From positions 423,959-487,958 of the forward strand of contig UBXG01000010.1 of NCBI GenBank assembly GCA_900469475.1: 64,000 bases of DNA, written 5' to 3'. Positions 26,513 through 35,428 of this stretch are shown piece after piece. The translations under genes were made by a program, and so were the position numbers. This DNA is from Hyphomicrobiales bacterium. Lineage in GTDB: Bacteria > Pseudomonadota > Alphaproteobacteria > Rhizobiales > Rhizobiaceae. Below the pieces are notes generated by a model, which was not told the DNA's origin, did not search any database, and saw nothing but the letters and a program-made list of their open reading frames with translations. Positions within the stretch are counted from its first letter, which is position 1, and each line of letters opens with the position of its first letter.

Positions 26513-27070
26513 ATGAAAAGACACGACTCCGATGAAACGCCGTTTTCCTATCCCGTGAAGGTAGGGCATATCTCGGCCAATCCGGTGGATGTGCACATCG
26601 AGGCTGATGACCGCGAACTGGTTGGGCTCGCGGCCCTTTGGAATGTTCTCTCGGTCAGCAAGCTCGAAGCCGATCTCAAGATTTCGCGCTGGAAGCGCGA
26701 CGGCGTGCGCATCAAGGGCAACGTGAAGGCAAAGATCGTTCAAGCTTGCGTTGTCACACTCGAGCCGGTCGAATCTGATATCGATGAGGACTTCGAGCAC
26801 ATCTTCGTGCCCGAGGATTCCAAACTGGCGCGCGCGCCTTCTGTGGATGCCGGAGAAATGATACTTGATCCCGATGGTCCGGATCTTCCGGAGACCTTCA
26901 CCGGCGATACGATAGACGCTGGTGCGGCCGTTGCGGAATTTGCCGCTCTCGCCATAGATCCTTATCCGCGCAAGCCTGGCGTCGAGTTCGAAGCGCATAT
27001 TGAAGATACCGGTGAAGACGACAGAAAGCCTTCGCCCTTTGCCGTTCTGAAAGATTGGAAAAAGGAATAG
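26513..27070 (+). CDS. DUF177 (YceD) family protein
   Basis: A 185-residue acidic protein of the DUF177 family. The E. coli member YceD affects 23S rRNA levels and normally precedes rpmF; here rpmF is absent and plsX is next. The VQACVVTLEPV segment (around residue 80) contains the conserved CxxT-like motif. It starts ten bases after the chaperone gene and ends about 100 bases before plsX; co-transcription is probable. Confidence 0.9.
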   Translation: MKRHDSDETPFSYPVKVGHISANPVDVHIEADDRELVGLAALWNVLSVSKLEADLKISRWKRDGVRIKGNVKAKIVQACVVTLEPVESDIDEDFEHIFVPEDSKLARAPSVDAGEMILDPDGPDLPETFTGDTIDAGAAVAEFAALAIDPYPRKPGVEFEAHIEDTGEDDRKPSPFAVLKDWKKE

Positions 27071-27172
27071 GCCCCGGTGCCGTTCGAGCACAATTCAGTT
27101 GTCACCGGGGGAGAAAACGGTATTTTGACGCCAAATTCGCCCGTCGCGGCGGAGAAAAAGGACTAGGGACGC

Positions 27173-28219
27173 GTGATCAGAATTTCTCTTGACCTAATGG
27201 GTGGCGACTTCGGCCCTGAGGTTGTTGTTCCCGGCGCGGCCAAGGCGCTGGATAGGCATCCCGATATCACGTTCGTGATGTACGGACAGAAGGAACGCTG
27301 CGAGGCGGTCCTCGCCAAATATCCCAAGCTTCGCGAGAAATCGGTCTTTCACGAATGCGAAGTTGCCATCAGTATGGATGAGAAGCCGAGTCAAGCGCTT
27401 CGCCGCGGTCGCTACGTCTCCAGCATGTGGCGCTCGATCGAGGCGGTAAAGACGGGCGACGCCGATGTCGTCGTATCCGCCGGAAACACCGGCGCGCTGA
27501 TGGCGATGGCGAAATTCTGCCTCCGCACCATGGCCAATATCGAACGCCCGGCAATTGCGGCGATCTGGCCGACGCTGCGCGGCGAAAGCATCGTGCTCGA
27601 TGTCGGCGCTACGATCGGCGCCGATGCCCAGCAATTGCTCGATTTCGCCCTGATGGGTGGCGCCATGGCACGCGCGCTCTTTGAGATTGAACGGCCGACG
27701 GTCGGCCTGCTGAATGTCGGCGTCGAGGAAATCAAGGGTCAGGAAGAGGTCAAGGACGCCGGGCGCCTGATCCGCGAAGCCAATCTCGAATCGCTTGAAT
27801 ATTACGGCTTCGTCGAAGGCGACGATATCGGCAAAGGCACCGTCGATGTCGTTGTCACGGAAGGGTTTTCCGGCAATATCGCGCTGAAGGCGGCCGAAGG
27901 CACGGCAAAGCAGATCGGCGCCTATCTGCGCGCCGCGATGTCGCGCACGCTGCTTGCACGTATCGGCTATGTATTAGCCAAGGGCGCCTTCGATCTGCTG
28001 CGCGAGAAGCTCGATCCCAGCAAGGTCAATGGCGGCGTATTCCTCGGCCTCAACGGTATCGTCATCAAGAGCCATGGCGGAGCCAATGCAGAAGCCTTCG
28101 CAGCCGCCATTGATGTCGGCTATGATATGGCCAAGAATGGGCTCACGCAGAAAATCGAAAACGATTTGAAGAGATATCATGCCAAACGGCTGCCCCCTAT
28201 CGGGCCGGAAGCGGCATGA
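27173..28219 (+). CDS. plsX: Phosphate acyltransferase PlsX
   Basis: Makes acyl-phosphate from acyl-ACP for phospholipid synthesis with PlsY. The 348-residue protein begins V/M-IRISLDLMGGD, characteristic of the family, and carries NTGALMA and GFSGNIALK blocks. The start is GTG 27173, preceded by GGAGAAAAAGG. It forms an operon with fabH 19 bases later and ihfA after it, linking lipid synthesis to a DNA-binding protein as in many proteobacteria. Confidence 0.96.
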   Translation: MIRISLDLMGGDFGPEVVVPGAAKALDRHPDITFVMYGQKERCEAVLAKYPKLREKSVFHECEVAISMDEKPSQALRRGRYVSSMWRSIEAVKTGDADVVVSAGNTGALMAMAKFCLRTMANIERPAIAAIWPTLRGESIVLDVGATIGADAQQLLDFALMGGAMARALFEIERPTVGLLNVGVEEIKGQEEVKDAGRLIREANLESLEYYGFVEGDDIGKGTVDVVVTEGFSGNIALKAAEGTAKQIGAYLRAAMSRTLLARIGYVLAKGAFDLLREKLDPSKVNGGVFLGLNGIVIKSHGGANAEAFAAAIDVGYDMAKNGLTQKIENDLKRYHAKRLPPIGPEAA

Positions 28220-28238
28220 GAGACGGGGTACAAGCAGA

Positions 28239-29210
28239 ATGATCCGTTCAGTTGTTCGCGGTTTTGGGGCGGCGCTCCCGAAACGCGTCATGACCAATGC
28301 CGAGATGGAGCAGGTCGTCGATACCAGCGACGACTGGATCGTCCAGCGCTCGGGCATCCGTCAGCGCTATATCGCCGGCGAAGGTGAAACCACGGCTTCT
28401 CTCGGCGAGCAGGCGGCGCGTGCTGCCCTTGCCAATGCCGGCATGACGCCGGATGATCTCGATCTGATCATCGTTGCCACCTCGACGCCGGATAATACTT
28501 TTCCCGCGACGGCGGTGAATATCCAGAACCGGCTCGGCATGCATCATGGCTTTGCCTTCGATGTTCAGGCCGTCTGCACCGGCTTCGTCTATGCCGTAAC
28601 CACGGCCGACGCCTATATTCGCGGCGGGCTTGCCAAGCGCGTGCTCGTCATCGGCGCCGAGACATTTTCGCGCATTCTCAATTGGACCGACCGTACAACC
28701 TGCGTTCTCTTCGGTGACGGTGCCGGTGCGCTAATCCTGGAAGCCGGCGAGGGGACTGGCGCCAATACCGATCGCGGCGTGCTGACGGCAAGCCTGCGCT
28801 CCGACGGTTCGCACAAGGACAAGCTCTATGTCGATGGCGGCCCGTCGACAACAGGAACGGTCGGCGTTCTCCATATGGCAGGTCGCGAAGTCTTTAAGCA
28901 TGCCGTCGGTATGATCACCGACGTCATTCAGGCCGCATTCGATGCAACGGGTACCACGCCCGACGATCTCGATTGGCTCGTGCCGCATCAGGCCAATCGC
29001 CGCATCATCGATGGTTCCGCCAAGAAGCTCGGAATTGCTCCCGAGAAGGTTGTGGTCACCGTGGACCTTCACGGCAACACGTCGGCTGCATCCATCCCGC
29101 TTGCGCTTGCCGTGGCCGCTGGTGACGGACGGATCAAGAAAGGCGATCTGGTGATGCTGGAGGCCATGGGAGGCGGCTTCACCTGGGGCGCAGTCCTGCT
29201 GCGCTGGTAG
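28239..29210 (+). CDS. fabH: Beta-ketoacyl-ACP synthase III
   Basis: Begins fatty-acid synthesis by joining acetyl-CoA to malonyl-ACP. The 323-residue protein has the catalytic triad Cys113 (AVCTGF), His250 (PHQANRR) and Asn280 (HGNTSAAS). ATG 28239 gives the usual family N-terminus (MIRSVVRGFG); a longer upstream frame overlaps plsX and is rejected. It lies 19 bases after plsX and about 107 bases before ihfA. Confidence 0.97.
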   Translation: MIRSVVRGFGAALPKRVMTNAEMEQVVDTSDDWIVQRSGIRQRYIAGEGETTASLGEQAARAALANAGMTPDDLDLIIVATSTPDNTFPATAVNIQNRLGMHHGFAFDVQAVCTGFVYAVTTADAYIRGGLAKRVLVIGAETFSRILNWTDRTTCVLFGDGAGALILEAGEGTGANTDRGVLTASLRSDGSHKDKLYVDGGPSTTGTVGVLHMAGREVFKHAVGMITDVIQAAFDATGTTPDDLDWLVPHQANRRIIDGSAKKLGIAPEKVVVTVDLHGNTSAASIPLALAVAAGDGRIKKGDLVMLEAMGGGFTWGAVLLRW

Positions 29211-29317
29211 CGCCGCATCTCTAAAAGCCGTTCCGAACAAGAGCTTGACCGTTCGGCGCAACGGCAATAGTCTCGCAAAACTTGAAGAAGATTACGCAGC
29301 AAAATGGGCGGGGAGCT

Positions 29318-29656
29318 ATGACGGGCAAGACAGTGACGCGCGCAGACCTGGCGGAGTCGGTATTCCGGAAAGTCGGTCTCTCCAGAACGGAGTCGGCGGA
29401 ACTCGTCGAGACTGTGATCGATGAAATTTGCAACGCCATCGTGCGTGGAGAAACGGTAAAGCTCTCCTCGTTCGCGACATTCCAGGTGCGCGACAAGAAT
29501 GAGCGCATCGGCCGCAATCCGAAGACCGGTGAAGAAGTGCCGATTTCCCCGCGGCGTGTCATGACCTTCAAGGCGTCGAACGTTCTGAAGACCCGTATCC
29601 TCAAGGCCCATACGAGCCGCAAGGCAAAGACCAAGCCGGCAAATCCCGCCTCCTGA
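29318..29656 (+). CDS. ihfA: Integration host factor subunit alpha
   Basis: Half of the IHF heterodimer that bends DNA by about 160 degrees. The 112-residue protein has the HU/IHF fold with the RNPKTGEEVPI beta-arm and a basic tail (SRKAKTKPANPAS). The ATG at 29318 follows GGGAG at a good distance; an upstream ATG at 29282 would add residues not seen in the family. Position after fabH matches other rhizobia. Confidence 0.95.
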   Translation: MTGKTVTRADLAESVFRKVGLSRTESAELVETVIDEICNAIVRGETVKLSSFATFQVRDKNERIGRNPKTGEEVPISPRRVMTFKASNVLKTRILKAHTSRKAKTKPANPAS

Positions 29657-29890
29657 TCATCCTCGCGATTTCGATTTCGGCTGGCCACATGCCTTGTGAC
29701 GCCGTCGTTTTAGGCCGATCTGCTTGCCGATTTGTCGCAAGCTTGTGTAACGGCTGAATATCTGACTTGAATTTCCTCCGCCAAACCGTTGAAATATGGT
29801 GAGTCGTATCATCGAGCGATACGAATGCCGAAATCCGCTTATGTGTGATCCGGCTAAACGGCACCGCATGTGCAGTGTGGGAGTATGATG

Positions 29891-30430
29891 ATGGACAAGA
29901 GCCCGGATGCGTTCCGCACGATCAGCGAAGTCGCGGAAGACCTTGATCTGCCGCAGCATGTCCTACGGTTCTGGGAGACTCGGTTTCCGCAGATAAAGCC
30001 GATGAAGCGGGGCGGCGGCAGGCGCTATTATCGCCCCGAGGATGTCGACCTGCTGAATGGCATCCGCCATCTGCTCTACGATCACGGCTATACGATCAAG
30101 GGCGTCCAGAAGCTCCTGAAGACCAATGGCAACAAGTTCGTCATCGCCGTCGGGCATGGCGATCTCGCCAGTGTGGAAGCGCTTGCCGCTGCGCAGGAGC
30201 CCGCCGCCGTCGAGCCTCGCGTTGCCTCTGCCAATTCCGAAGAAGATCAGATCGTCGGCCGCGCCAAGGCGCCGATCAGCCGCCGCTTCTTCAATTTCGT
30301 CAGCGGGGACGACGGCGTGCCGGATGTTTCCATCGGAAAATCGAGCGTCGGCAAGGAAGATCGCGCTTTGCTTCAGGAGACGCTTTACGATCTTCTGGAA
30401 TGCAAGCGCCTTCTTGACCAGGTGCGATGA
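29891..30430 (+). CDS. MerR-family transcriptional regulator
   Basis: A 179-residue protein with an N-terminal MerR winged helix (TISEVAEDLDLPQHVLRFWETRFPQI, then RRYYRPEDVDLLNGI; about residues 10-80). The C-terminal part lacks an obvious metal-binding or coiled-coil dimerisation motif of the classical kind and contains Ala/Pro-rich stretches. Three adjacent ATGs (29885, 29888, 29891) follow GGGAG; the last gives the best spacing. It commonly follows ihfA in rhizobia, though no target can be named. Confidence 0.9.
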   Translation: MDKSPDAFRTISEVAEDLDLPQHVLRFWETRFPQIKPMKRGGGRRYYRPEDVDLLNGIRHLLYDHGYTIKGVQKLLKTNGNKFVIAVGHGDLASVEALAAAQEPAAVEPRVASANSEEDQIVGRAKAPISRRFFNFVSGDDGVPDVSIGKSSVGKEDRALLQETLYDLLECKRLLDQVR

Positions 30431-30551
30431 GGCTGGCAGCCACGCTGGATTGCTGCTGAAGCATATGCCTCTTCCAAATGATATCCGAAAACTGCGGCGA
30501 TGGGGTTGATGCGCGTATTGGATGCGCGCAGCCGGTGGTTTTCTTATCGCG

Positions 30552-30588
30552 AAGGGTGAGTGACATTATTGTCACGTCACTCACCCTT
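30552..30588. repeat. Perfect 13-bp inverted repeat upstream of porin
   Basis: AAGGGTGAGTGAC (30552-30564) and GTCACTCACCCTT (30576-30588) are exact reverse complements with an 11-base spacer; GTGAC-ATTATT-GTCAC inside it gives an alternative stem. No T run follows, so it is not a standard terminator. It could be a dimeric regulator site or a stable RNA structure. Confidence 0.6.
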
Positions 30589-30656
30589 CTGCGCCGTGAA
30601 AATTAGTTCGCAAACCTTATTAACTTGATGAGTGGAGATTGCGGGTCCAGTTTAAC

Positions 30657-30677
30657 GGCGAAGCTTATGGCTTCGCC
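30657..30677 (+). promoter_or_regulatory. Leader hairpin 90 bases before the porin start
   Basis: GGCGAAGC (30657-30664) and GCTTCGCC (30670-30677) are perfect 8-bp arms with a 5-base loop, then CTGTTTT. It may stabilise the porin mRNA or act as a partial terminator. Rhizobial porin messages usually have long structured leaders, which fits (inference). Confidence 0.45.
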
Positions 30678-30766
30678 CTGTTTTGAGGGAACAGTCAGGC
30701 TATGGAGGGGCACGTTGTTGTCTGCCGGGAGACTCCATCTCTGACGAATAGTCGAATGGAGATATC

Positions 30767-31873
30767 ATGAACATCAAGAGCCTTCTTCTTGGCTCCGCCG
30801 CTGCTGTCGCTGCAGCAGGCGCTGGCCATGCCGCAGACGCCATTGTCGCCGCTCAACCCGAACCGCTTGAATATGTCCGCATCTGCGATGGATACGGCAC
30901 AGGCTATTTCTATATTCCCGGCACGGAAACCTGCCTGAAGATCGGCGGCAAGGTTCGCACCGAGGGCGAGTGGTATGACGCTTACAATCCGCGCAGCAGG
31001 GTCGGCACCCTCTGGCACGAGCGTGTCGAGCTCAACGTCGATACCGCGACCGACACCGAATACGGTCCGCTGAAGACCAACACCATTTTCCGCTGGGAGT
31101 GGAACGATGGAGGCGCAACCAACTCCAAGCTGCTGTTCGCTAATATCAGCCTCGGCGGCTTCACAGTCGGCAAGCTCGACTCTCAATACAATCTTTACGT
31201 GGGCTATGCCGGTGACGTCATCAACGACGACGTGATTTATGACGGCCCGTACGAGCTTAATCAGTTGACCTATAAATACGAGCCAGACAATGGCTTCTCG
31301 GCTGTGATCTCGCTGGAAGATTCCAATTCAACCTCTGACGGTGAGGCCTCTTACGGCGCCGGCTGGTGGACGGATGACAAATCCAACCACTATGCTCCCG
31401 ACGTCGTTGCCGGCCTTGGCTACAAGGCAGGCGACTGGGGCATCAAGGTTGTCGGCGGCTATGACTCGATCGTCGAGGAAGGTGCCATCAAGGCTCGTCT
31501 TGACGCCAAATTCGGTGGCGTCGAAGCCTTCCTGATGGGGGGCTGGAATACGGACGGCGACAAGCTGAACAAATATGCCGGCACCAACCAGGATATCTCG
31601 GCCTGCACGAAATCGAACGGCACCGTCAATGCCGCCAAATGTGGCTGGGGTGACTGGGCTGTCTGGGGCGGCGTCGGCGTTCCGGTCAACGACAAGCTTA
31701 AGTGGAACCTCCAGCTTGCCTATACCGAGTCCAAGATGTTCGAGGCGACCACGAACCTCAAGATCTATCCGGTGAAGGATTTCCTGGTCGAGCCGGAACT
31801 CACCTATGTGCATTACGACTACATCAAGGATGACACGGTCGCCGGCATCCTTCGTTTCGAGCGGAACTTCTGA
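30767..31873 (+). CDS. Outer membrane porin (RopA-like, Porin_2 family)
   Basis: A 368-residue trimeric beta-barrel porin of the rhizobial/Brucella Omp2b type. The signal peptide (MNIKSLLLGSAAAVAAAGAGHA) is cleaved near residue 22. The mature part starts with the family hallmark YVRICDGYGTGYFYIPGTETCLKIGG-like region, here containing the two conserved cysteines, and ends with the C-terminal Phe (RFERNF) needed for outer-membrane assembly. A strong leader and terminator flank the gene, consistent with high expression. Confidence 0.93.
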   Translation: MNIKSLLLGSAAAVAAAGAGHAADAIVAAQPEPLEYVRICDGYGTGYFYIPGTETCLKIGGKVRTEGEWYDAYNPRSRVGTLWHERVELNVDTATDTEYGPLKTNTIFRWEWNDGGATNSKLLFANISLGGFTVGKLDSQYNLYVGYAGDVINDDVIYDGPYELNQLTYKYEPDNGFSAVISLEDSNSTSDGEASYGAGWWTDDKSNHYAPDVVAGLGYKAGDWGIKVVGGYDSIVEEGAIKARLDAKFGGVEAFLMGGWNTDGDKLNKYAGTNQDISACTKSNGTVNAAKCGWGDWAVWGGVGVPVNDKLKWNLQLAYTESKMFEATTNLKIYPVKDFLVEPELTYVHYDYIKDDTVAGILRFERNF

Positions 31874-31924
31874 TCGAAAGCGTTCCCCGGCTTGGATAGT
31901 CTGCGGGTTTGCTAATCGGATACG

Positions 31925-31950
31925 GGCCTCGTCATCCAGCGAGGCCTTTT
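31925..31950 (+). terminator. Rho-independent terminator after the porin gene
   Basis: GGCCTCG (31925-31931) and CGAGGCC (31940-31946) form a perfect stem with an 8-base loop, followed by TTTT. Confidence 0.85.
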
Positions 31951-32122
31951 CATTTTGTGCTAACCCGCTATCCCGCTGTTAAGCACGATACGATCTCTGC
32001 GTGCAGTTTTACCATCATTCGGCGGATTTTCATCTTATGCTTGGTGGGGTCGGCTTGCTAAAGCTTACCTTTGGCTGTATTTCGCTTTCCTTAGGGTTGT
32101 ATCTAAAATTGCCGGAGGGAAC

Positions 32123-32452
32123 ATGCGCATACGTGCCACAATGGCGGCGAGCCTCGTCGCTATATCGACCATTCTATCGAGCTGTCAGACACCGCAGGAA
32201 TCGGCGATGAATGCGGAAATGACCTGCCAGTCGCAAGGGTTCCGTCCGGGAACGCAGCGTTACAATCGCTGTGTCGGCGCGACTTATCAATCCAATCGCG
32301 CCCAGGCGCAACAGGCTGAAAACCAGGCCGCCGCTTTGGCTGCCGCCGGCATCATCGGCGGCGTTCTCGTCGGCGCCGCCGTCAGCGACAATCACCACCA
32401 TCGCGGCTATTATGGTCGTCCTTACTATCGCCGCTGTTATCGCTGCTGGTAA
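32123..32452 (+). CDS. Small lipoprotein with glycine-zipper-like region
   Basis: I do not recognise a named gene. The 109-residue precursor has a signal peptide with lipobox LSSC (Cys21), then a Gln/Ala-rich helix, an Ala/Gly hydrophobic stretch (AAAGIIGGVLVGAAV, about 72-87) and a tail rich in His, Tyr, Arg (NHHHHRGYYG). A GGAGGG lies just before the ATG. It probably sits in the outer membrane or periplasm of an envelope-stress type, but this is a guess from composition. Confidence 0.75.
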   Translation: MRIRATMAASLVAISTILSSCQTPQESAMNAEMTCQSQGFRPGTQRYNRCVGATYQSNRAQAQQAENQAAALAAAGIIGGVLVGAAVSDNHHHRGYYGRPYYRRCYRCW

Positions 32453-32532
32453 GTGTGATCCTTATCCGCGCCATGCAATGCTCCGTCGGCTCGCGCTGAC
32501 GGAGCTTTCACGTCCGGGTCACAGCGGGGCCG

Positions 32533-32790
32533 TTAGTCTGGCGGGCTCATTTCCTGGCGGTTGACGAGCTTCACGCTTCGGTCCGGCTGGACGATGTACG
32601 TTTCGAGCACATCCTGGCCCCACTGGTTGGTGAAATGGTGCTGGAATTGCGAGCCAGGGGGTGAAAGTGTCAGCTTCATATGCGGTTGGCCGCCGTAGGT
32701 GATGCTGCCTGGAATGGGCTGCACCGTGTCCGTTGTGTTGCACGCGGCAAGCAGCGGTGCGCATATGATGAGAGCTAAGAGGGGCTTCAT
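32533..32790 (-). CDS. Small lipoprotein of unknown function
   Basis: An 85-residue precursor starting at ATG 32790 with signal peptide ending in lipobox LLAAC (Cys17). The mature 68 residues contain the balanced mix of beta-strand-like segments FQHHFTNQWGQDVLETYIV and no known motif. A longer upstream frame exists but lacks a signal in that position. Convergent with the preceding lipoprotein; function unknown. Confidence 0.7.
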   Translation of the reverse strand: MKPLLALIICAPLLAACNTTDTVQPIPGSITYGGQPHMKLTLSPPGSQFQHHFTNQWGQDVLETYIVQPDRSVKLVNRQEMSPPD

Positions 32791-32965
32791 TGCCTTGACT
32801 TTCCGCGCACTTCCCACCTTGCGCAATCTGTCGCGCAACAAAGGCGGAAGGGCATCTATGAGTGTGGCTTCAAATCACTATATAGACATAATGACGGCGT
32901 GCTCGGCAGCAAGGCTTGCATGCAGATTTACTTCGCAGCGCCGCCGAATTTCGAAGGAGTCGCAT

Positions 32966-33373
32966 ATGTTTACGATTGCCAGATCGATAACTGCCGCTGG
33001 CTTTGGTTTTTTACTGGCGGCTGGCGCCGTCATGCCGGCGAATGCCATCACCATGCCGGCCCTGACCGTCCCTGCAACCGAACAGCCTGAGATCATCCAA
33101 GTTCGCGATCACGGCCACGGTCATGGGCATCACCACCACCATAATCGTTGGGGCAGCGGCCACCGGCTGCACGGCTCGGACAGCTATTATGACGACGATT
33201 CGGACAGCGGCGTGCTTTTCAAATCTTTCGTGACCGGCACTCTGTTTAACAGCCAGCGCTCGCAGAGCTATTACGGAAGCCATGCGCGTGACTGCGCAAG
33301 CCGCTACCGCTCGTATCGCCCCTCGGATAACACTTATCAGCCGAGCCATGGACCGAGGCAGCTGTGTCGCTGA
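32966..33373 (+). CDS. His-rich secreted protein, BA14K-like C-terminus
   Basis: A 135-residue secreted protein with a signal peptide (cleavage near ANA, residue 27). A histidine block (DHGHGHGHHHHHNRW, about 48-62) suggests metal binding. The C-terminus, DCASRYRSYRPSDNTYQPSHGPRQLCR-like (two cysteines), matches the BA14K family of rhizobial and Brucella/Bartonella exported proteins. The strong AAGGAG is at the right distance before ATG 32966. Confidence 0.75.
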   Translation: MFTIARSITAAGFGFLLAAGAVMPANAITMPALTVPATEQPEIIQVRDHGHGHGHHHHHNRWGSGHRLHGSDSYYDDDSDSGVLFKSFVTGTLFNSQRSQSYYGSHARDCASRYRSYRPSDNTYQPSHGPRQLCR

Positions 33374-33459
33374 GCGCCAACTTTTTCTGAGCAGGCCGCT
33401 ACTTTTCGCTTGCGTCGGGAAACGCTAAACTCTAAACGAAACAAGCCGTTTCGGCAGGT

Positions 33460-33536
<77 letters not shown>

Positions 33537-33572
33537 TTTATCTCCTTGAACTCCCAATCGAATTTTTGGAAA

Positions 33573-34268
33573 TCAGCTACACCAGGATGTCGCCTGGCCG
33601 GTCCAGCGGCGTGCGAGGCCTTCCGACACCATCTGGTCCCCGAGCGACCGCCCTGCGCGCATGGCAATGCGCAGCTTGCCGCCATTCGGGTCGTCGCGGC
33701 GGTTGCTGCCGGAAAGCACGAAATTTCCATCGTTGAGAATGGCCTGGAGGCGAAGCTTTGCGGCCACGCCTCGCTGCTTTTCGCTGGGGCAGCGCGCGGT
33801 ACCGGCATCCGGGACGTCGATATCGGCCAGCTGGATTCTGATGCCGTCCTGCCAGAAAGTATTGCCGTCAACGACGCAATTGGTCCCGGAGCCGGCGCCG
33901 CAAAGCACGAAGCGGCCGCCGGACTGGGCTCGCAAGCTGGGTATGGGCCGTTCGACCGCTATCTTGTTGACCGGCATCGCCACCGGAATGGCGGCGGGCG
34001 GCACTGGCAGGGAAGATTCGGCTCGAGGCTCGGGTGTGATCGCCGCCGTCTTTATCTGCGGCTTCGCTGCCGGCACCGGCGCGTCCCTAGCCATATGAGG
34101 CATGCCGGCAACTGCTCCGGCATGCGCCAGCATCGACGGCATATCCTTGCGATGCTGATAGGCGTAGAGGCCGGCTACCGTTGCCAGGCCGACAACGCCC
34201 CATAGCCACATCGAATTGCCCGCCTTGGACTGCGGCTTGCGCCGCGTGCGTCGTTTCGCTTTCGCCAT
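33573..34268 (-). CDS. Membrane-anchored thermonuclease-like (SNase) protein
   Basis: A 231-residue protein with a basic N-terminus (MAKAKRRTRRK), one transmembrane helix (about 18-37), a Pro/Ala-rich linker and a C-terminal SNase-like domain (about 115-231). VVDGNTFW and IRIQLADIDVPDAG match the staphylococcal nuclease active-site region (usually VVDGDTF and IRLADIDAPE). The conserved Glu of the IDAPE motif is Asp here, and the second catalytic Arg segment (usually YGR) reads GGK, so activity may be weak or lost. Start from the ATG at 34268 gives a plausible GAGGG site. Confidence 0.75.
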   Translation of the reverse strand: MAKAKRRTRRKPQSKAGNSMWLWGVVGLATVAGLYAYQHRKDMPSMLAHAGAVAGMPHMARDAPVPAAKPQIKTAAITPEPRAESSLPVPPAAIPVAMPVNKIAVERPIPSLRAQSGGRFVLCGAGSGTNCVVDGNTFWQDGIRIQLADIDVPDAGTARCPSEKQRGVAAKLRLQAILNDGNFVLSGSNRRDDPNGGKLRIAMRAGRSLGDQMVSEGLARRWTGQATSWCS

Positions 34269-34360
34269 GGTATCGTCCCTCAATTGCGAGGGGGATTATC
34301 GCCGCCATTTCTTACCGATCCGTTGGCTTTGGCGGAGATCATGAACTGCGATGGGCAAGG

Positions 34361-34756
34361 CTACTTCGCGGCCGCTGTCGGCGGCTTCAGTTTCACCGAC
34401 ATCGTCACCTGTCCATTGATGGAAAGTCTCGCGCCGCGATTGTCGAGATTGTTGACCGCGCTATTGCTCGACAGAGCACTGATCTCGCAGGCATCCGCAA
34501 TGGTGTCGAGCAGGGTGGCGCAGCTGCCGGCCGCAATCTTGTAGAAGGATTTCAAGGCCTTCTCCTGCTGCTCCTCGCTGTCTCCATCCGCCACCGGATA
34601 GGAAATCGATATTCCGGACTGAACGGAAATATATCCTTCGGGCGGCTGGCGAGGATTGCGTAGCGGAAGGTTCGAGAAGTTTTGTGCGACGGCGGGCAGG
34701 GCCATCGTTGCCAGCGTCACGCCGAGAGCGGTCCGAATCAGAAATTTGGTCATCAT
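34361..34756 (-). CDS. Small secreted protein of unknown function
   Basis: A 131-residue precursor with a Sec signal peptide (cleavage after AVAQ, near residue 25) and a mature part with two cysteines (CATLLDTIADAC) that could form a disulfide. GGAGG precedes two adjacent ATGs (34756 or 34753). No known domain was recognised. Expression probably separate from the nuclease-like gene downstream on the same strand. Confidence 0.72.
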   Translation of the reverse strand: MMTKFLIRTALGVTLATMALPAVAQNFSNLPLRNPRQPPEGYISVQSGISISYPVADGDSEEQQEKALKSFYKIAAGSCATLLDTIADACEISALSSNSAVNNLDNRGARLSINGQVTMSVKLKPPTAAAK

Positions 34757-34993
34757 TGTGCCTCCGTTTTTCCGCTTGTCGCATAAGCAGATAAAGGCTC
34801 GGTGATGCCATAACTTAAAATTGTACCTTCGCTCGACTTTCCGTAAAATTTGCGAATCAGAAATACTTCGCGCCGAAATGCTTCCTTGCCAACCCAATAC
34901 GCAAGGCGCATAGTCCAGCCTTATCGTCGGAAGTGAAACGGGTGCCGGCGAAGTACTGCGTGCTTTTGCCCGAACGGACAACGAGACGCGCAA

Positions 34994-35206
34994 ATGCTGG
35001 ACACACCTATACATCCACGAGATCTGCCGCTGTTTTCAGACGATCTGGACCGTCTCGAGAAGGTACTGGACACCGTCTGCAAGGACCGTGGCATGAACCC
35101 TCGCAGCCTTGAGGCAGAGCGCCTCGGCGCGCTGATCATCCAGCTCTATCGCCAGGGCGTGAAGGATGACGCAAAGCTGCTCGCCCTTGCGCGGGCTTAT
35201 TTCTGA
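34994..35206 (+). CDS. Small conserved cytoplasmic protein (70 residues)
   Basis: A 70-residue soluble protein predicted to be mainly helical (DDLDRLEKVLDTVCKDRG, then AERLGALIIQLYRQGVKDDAKLLALARAYF). Similar short proteins occur widely in rhizobia from memory, without known function. The base use fits its neighbours and the ATG lies at a fair distance from a GAGACG site, so it is retained as real. Confidence 0.65.
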   Translation: MLDTPIHPRDLPLFSDDLDRLEKVLDTVCKDRGMNPRSLEAERLGALIIQLYRQGVKDDAKLLALARAYF

Positions 35207-35428
35207 CACAGCTGCGGTTTTTTATGGCCGAAAATCTAATCGATTTAAGCTGATTTCACATAGCTGCAATGATGCATTGTGCCTGTTCTAAGCGGACAAG
35301 GTTCCTTATATTTGCTGCATTGCACAAAGAGATTCGATTTCTCGATATCACTGATTCTGGAAAGGAACAGTGCGCGTCAGCCAGCAGCGGGATAATACCG
35401 ATCGCGGCTGACGTGGATGGAAAGGTCC

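Larger units (their letters stand above)
30431..30766 (+). other. Intergenic region between merR-like gene and porin gene with two strong inverted repeats
   Basis: These 336 bases have no gene. They contain the 37-base perfect inverted repeat at 30552-30588 and the hairpin at 30657-30677. TGCGCG and CGCGCA near 30510-30530 form a third, weaker repeat. The porin promoter and a long leader must lie here. Confidence 0.6.
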
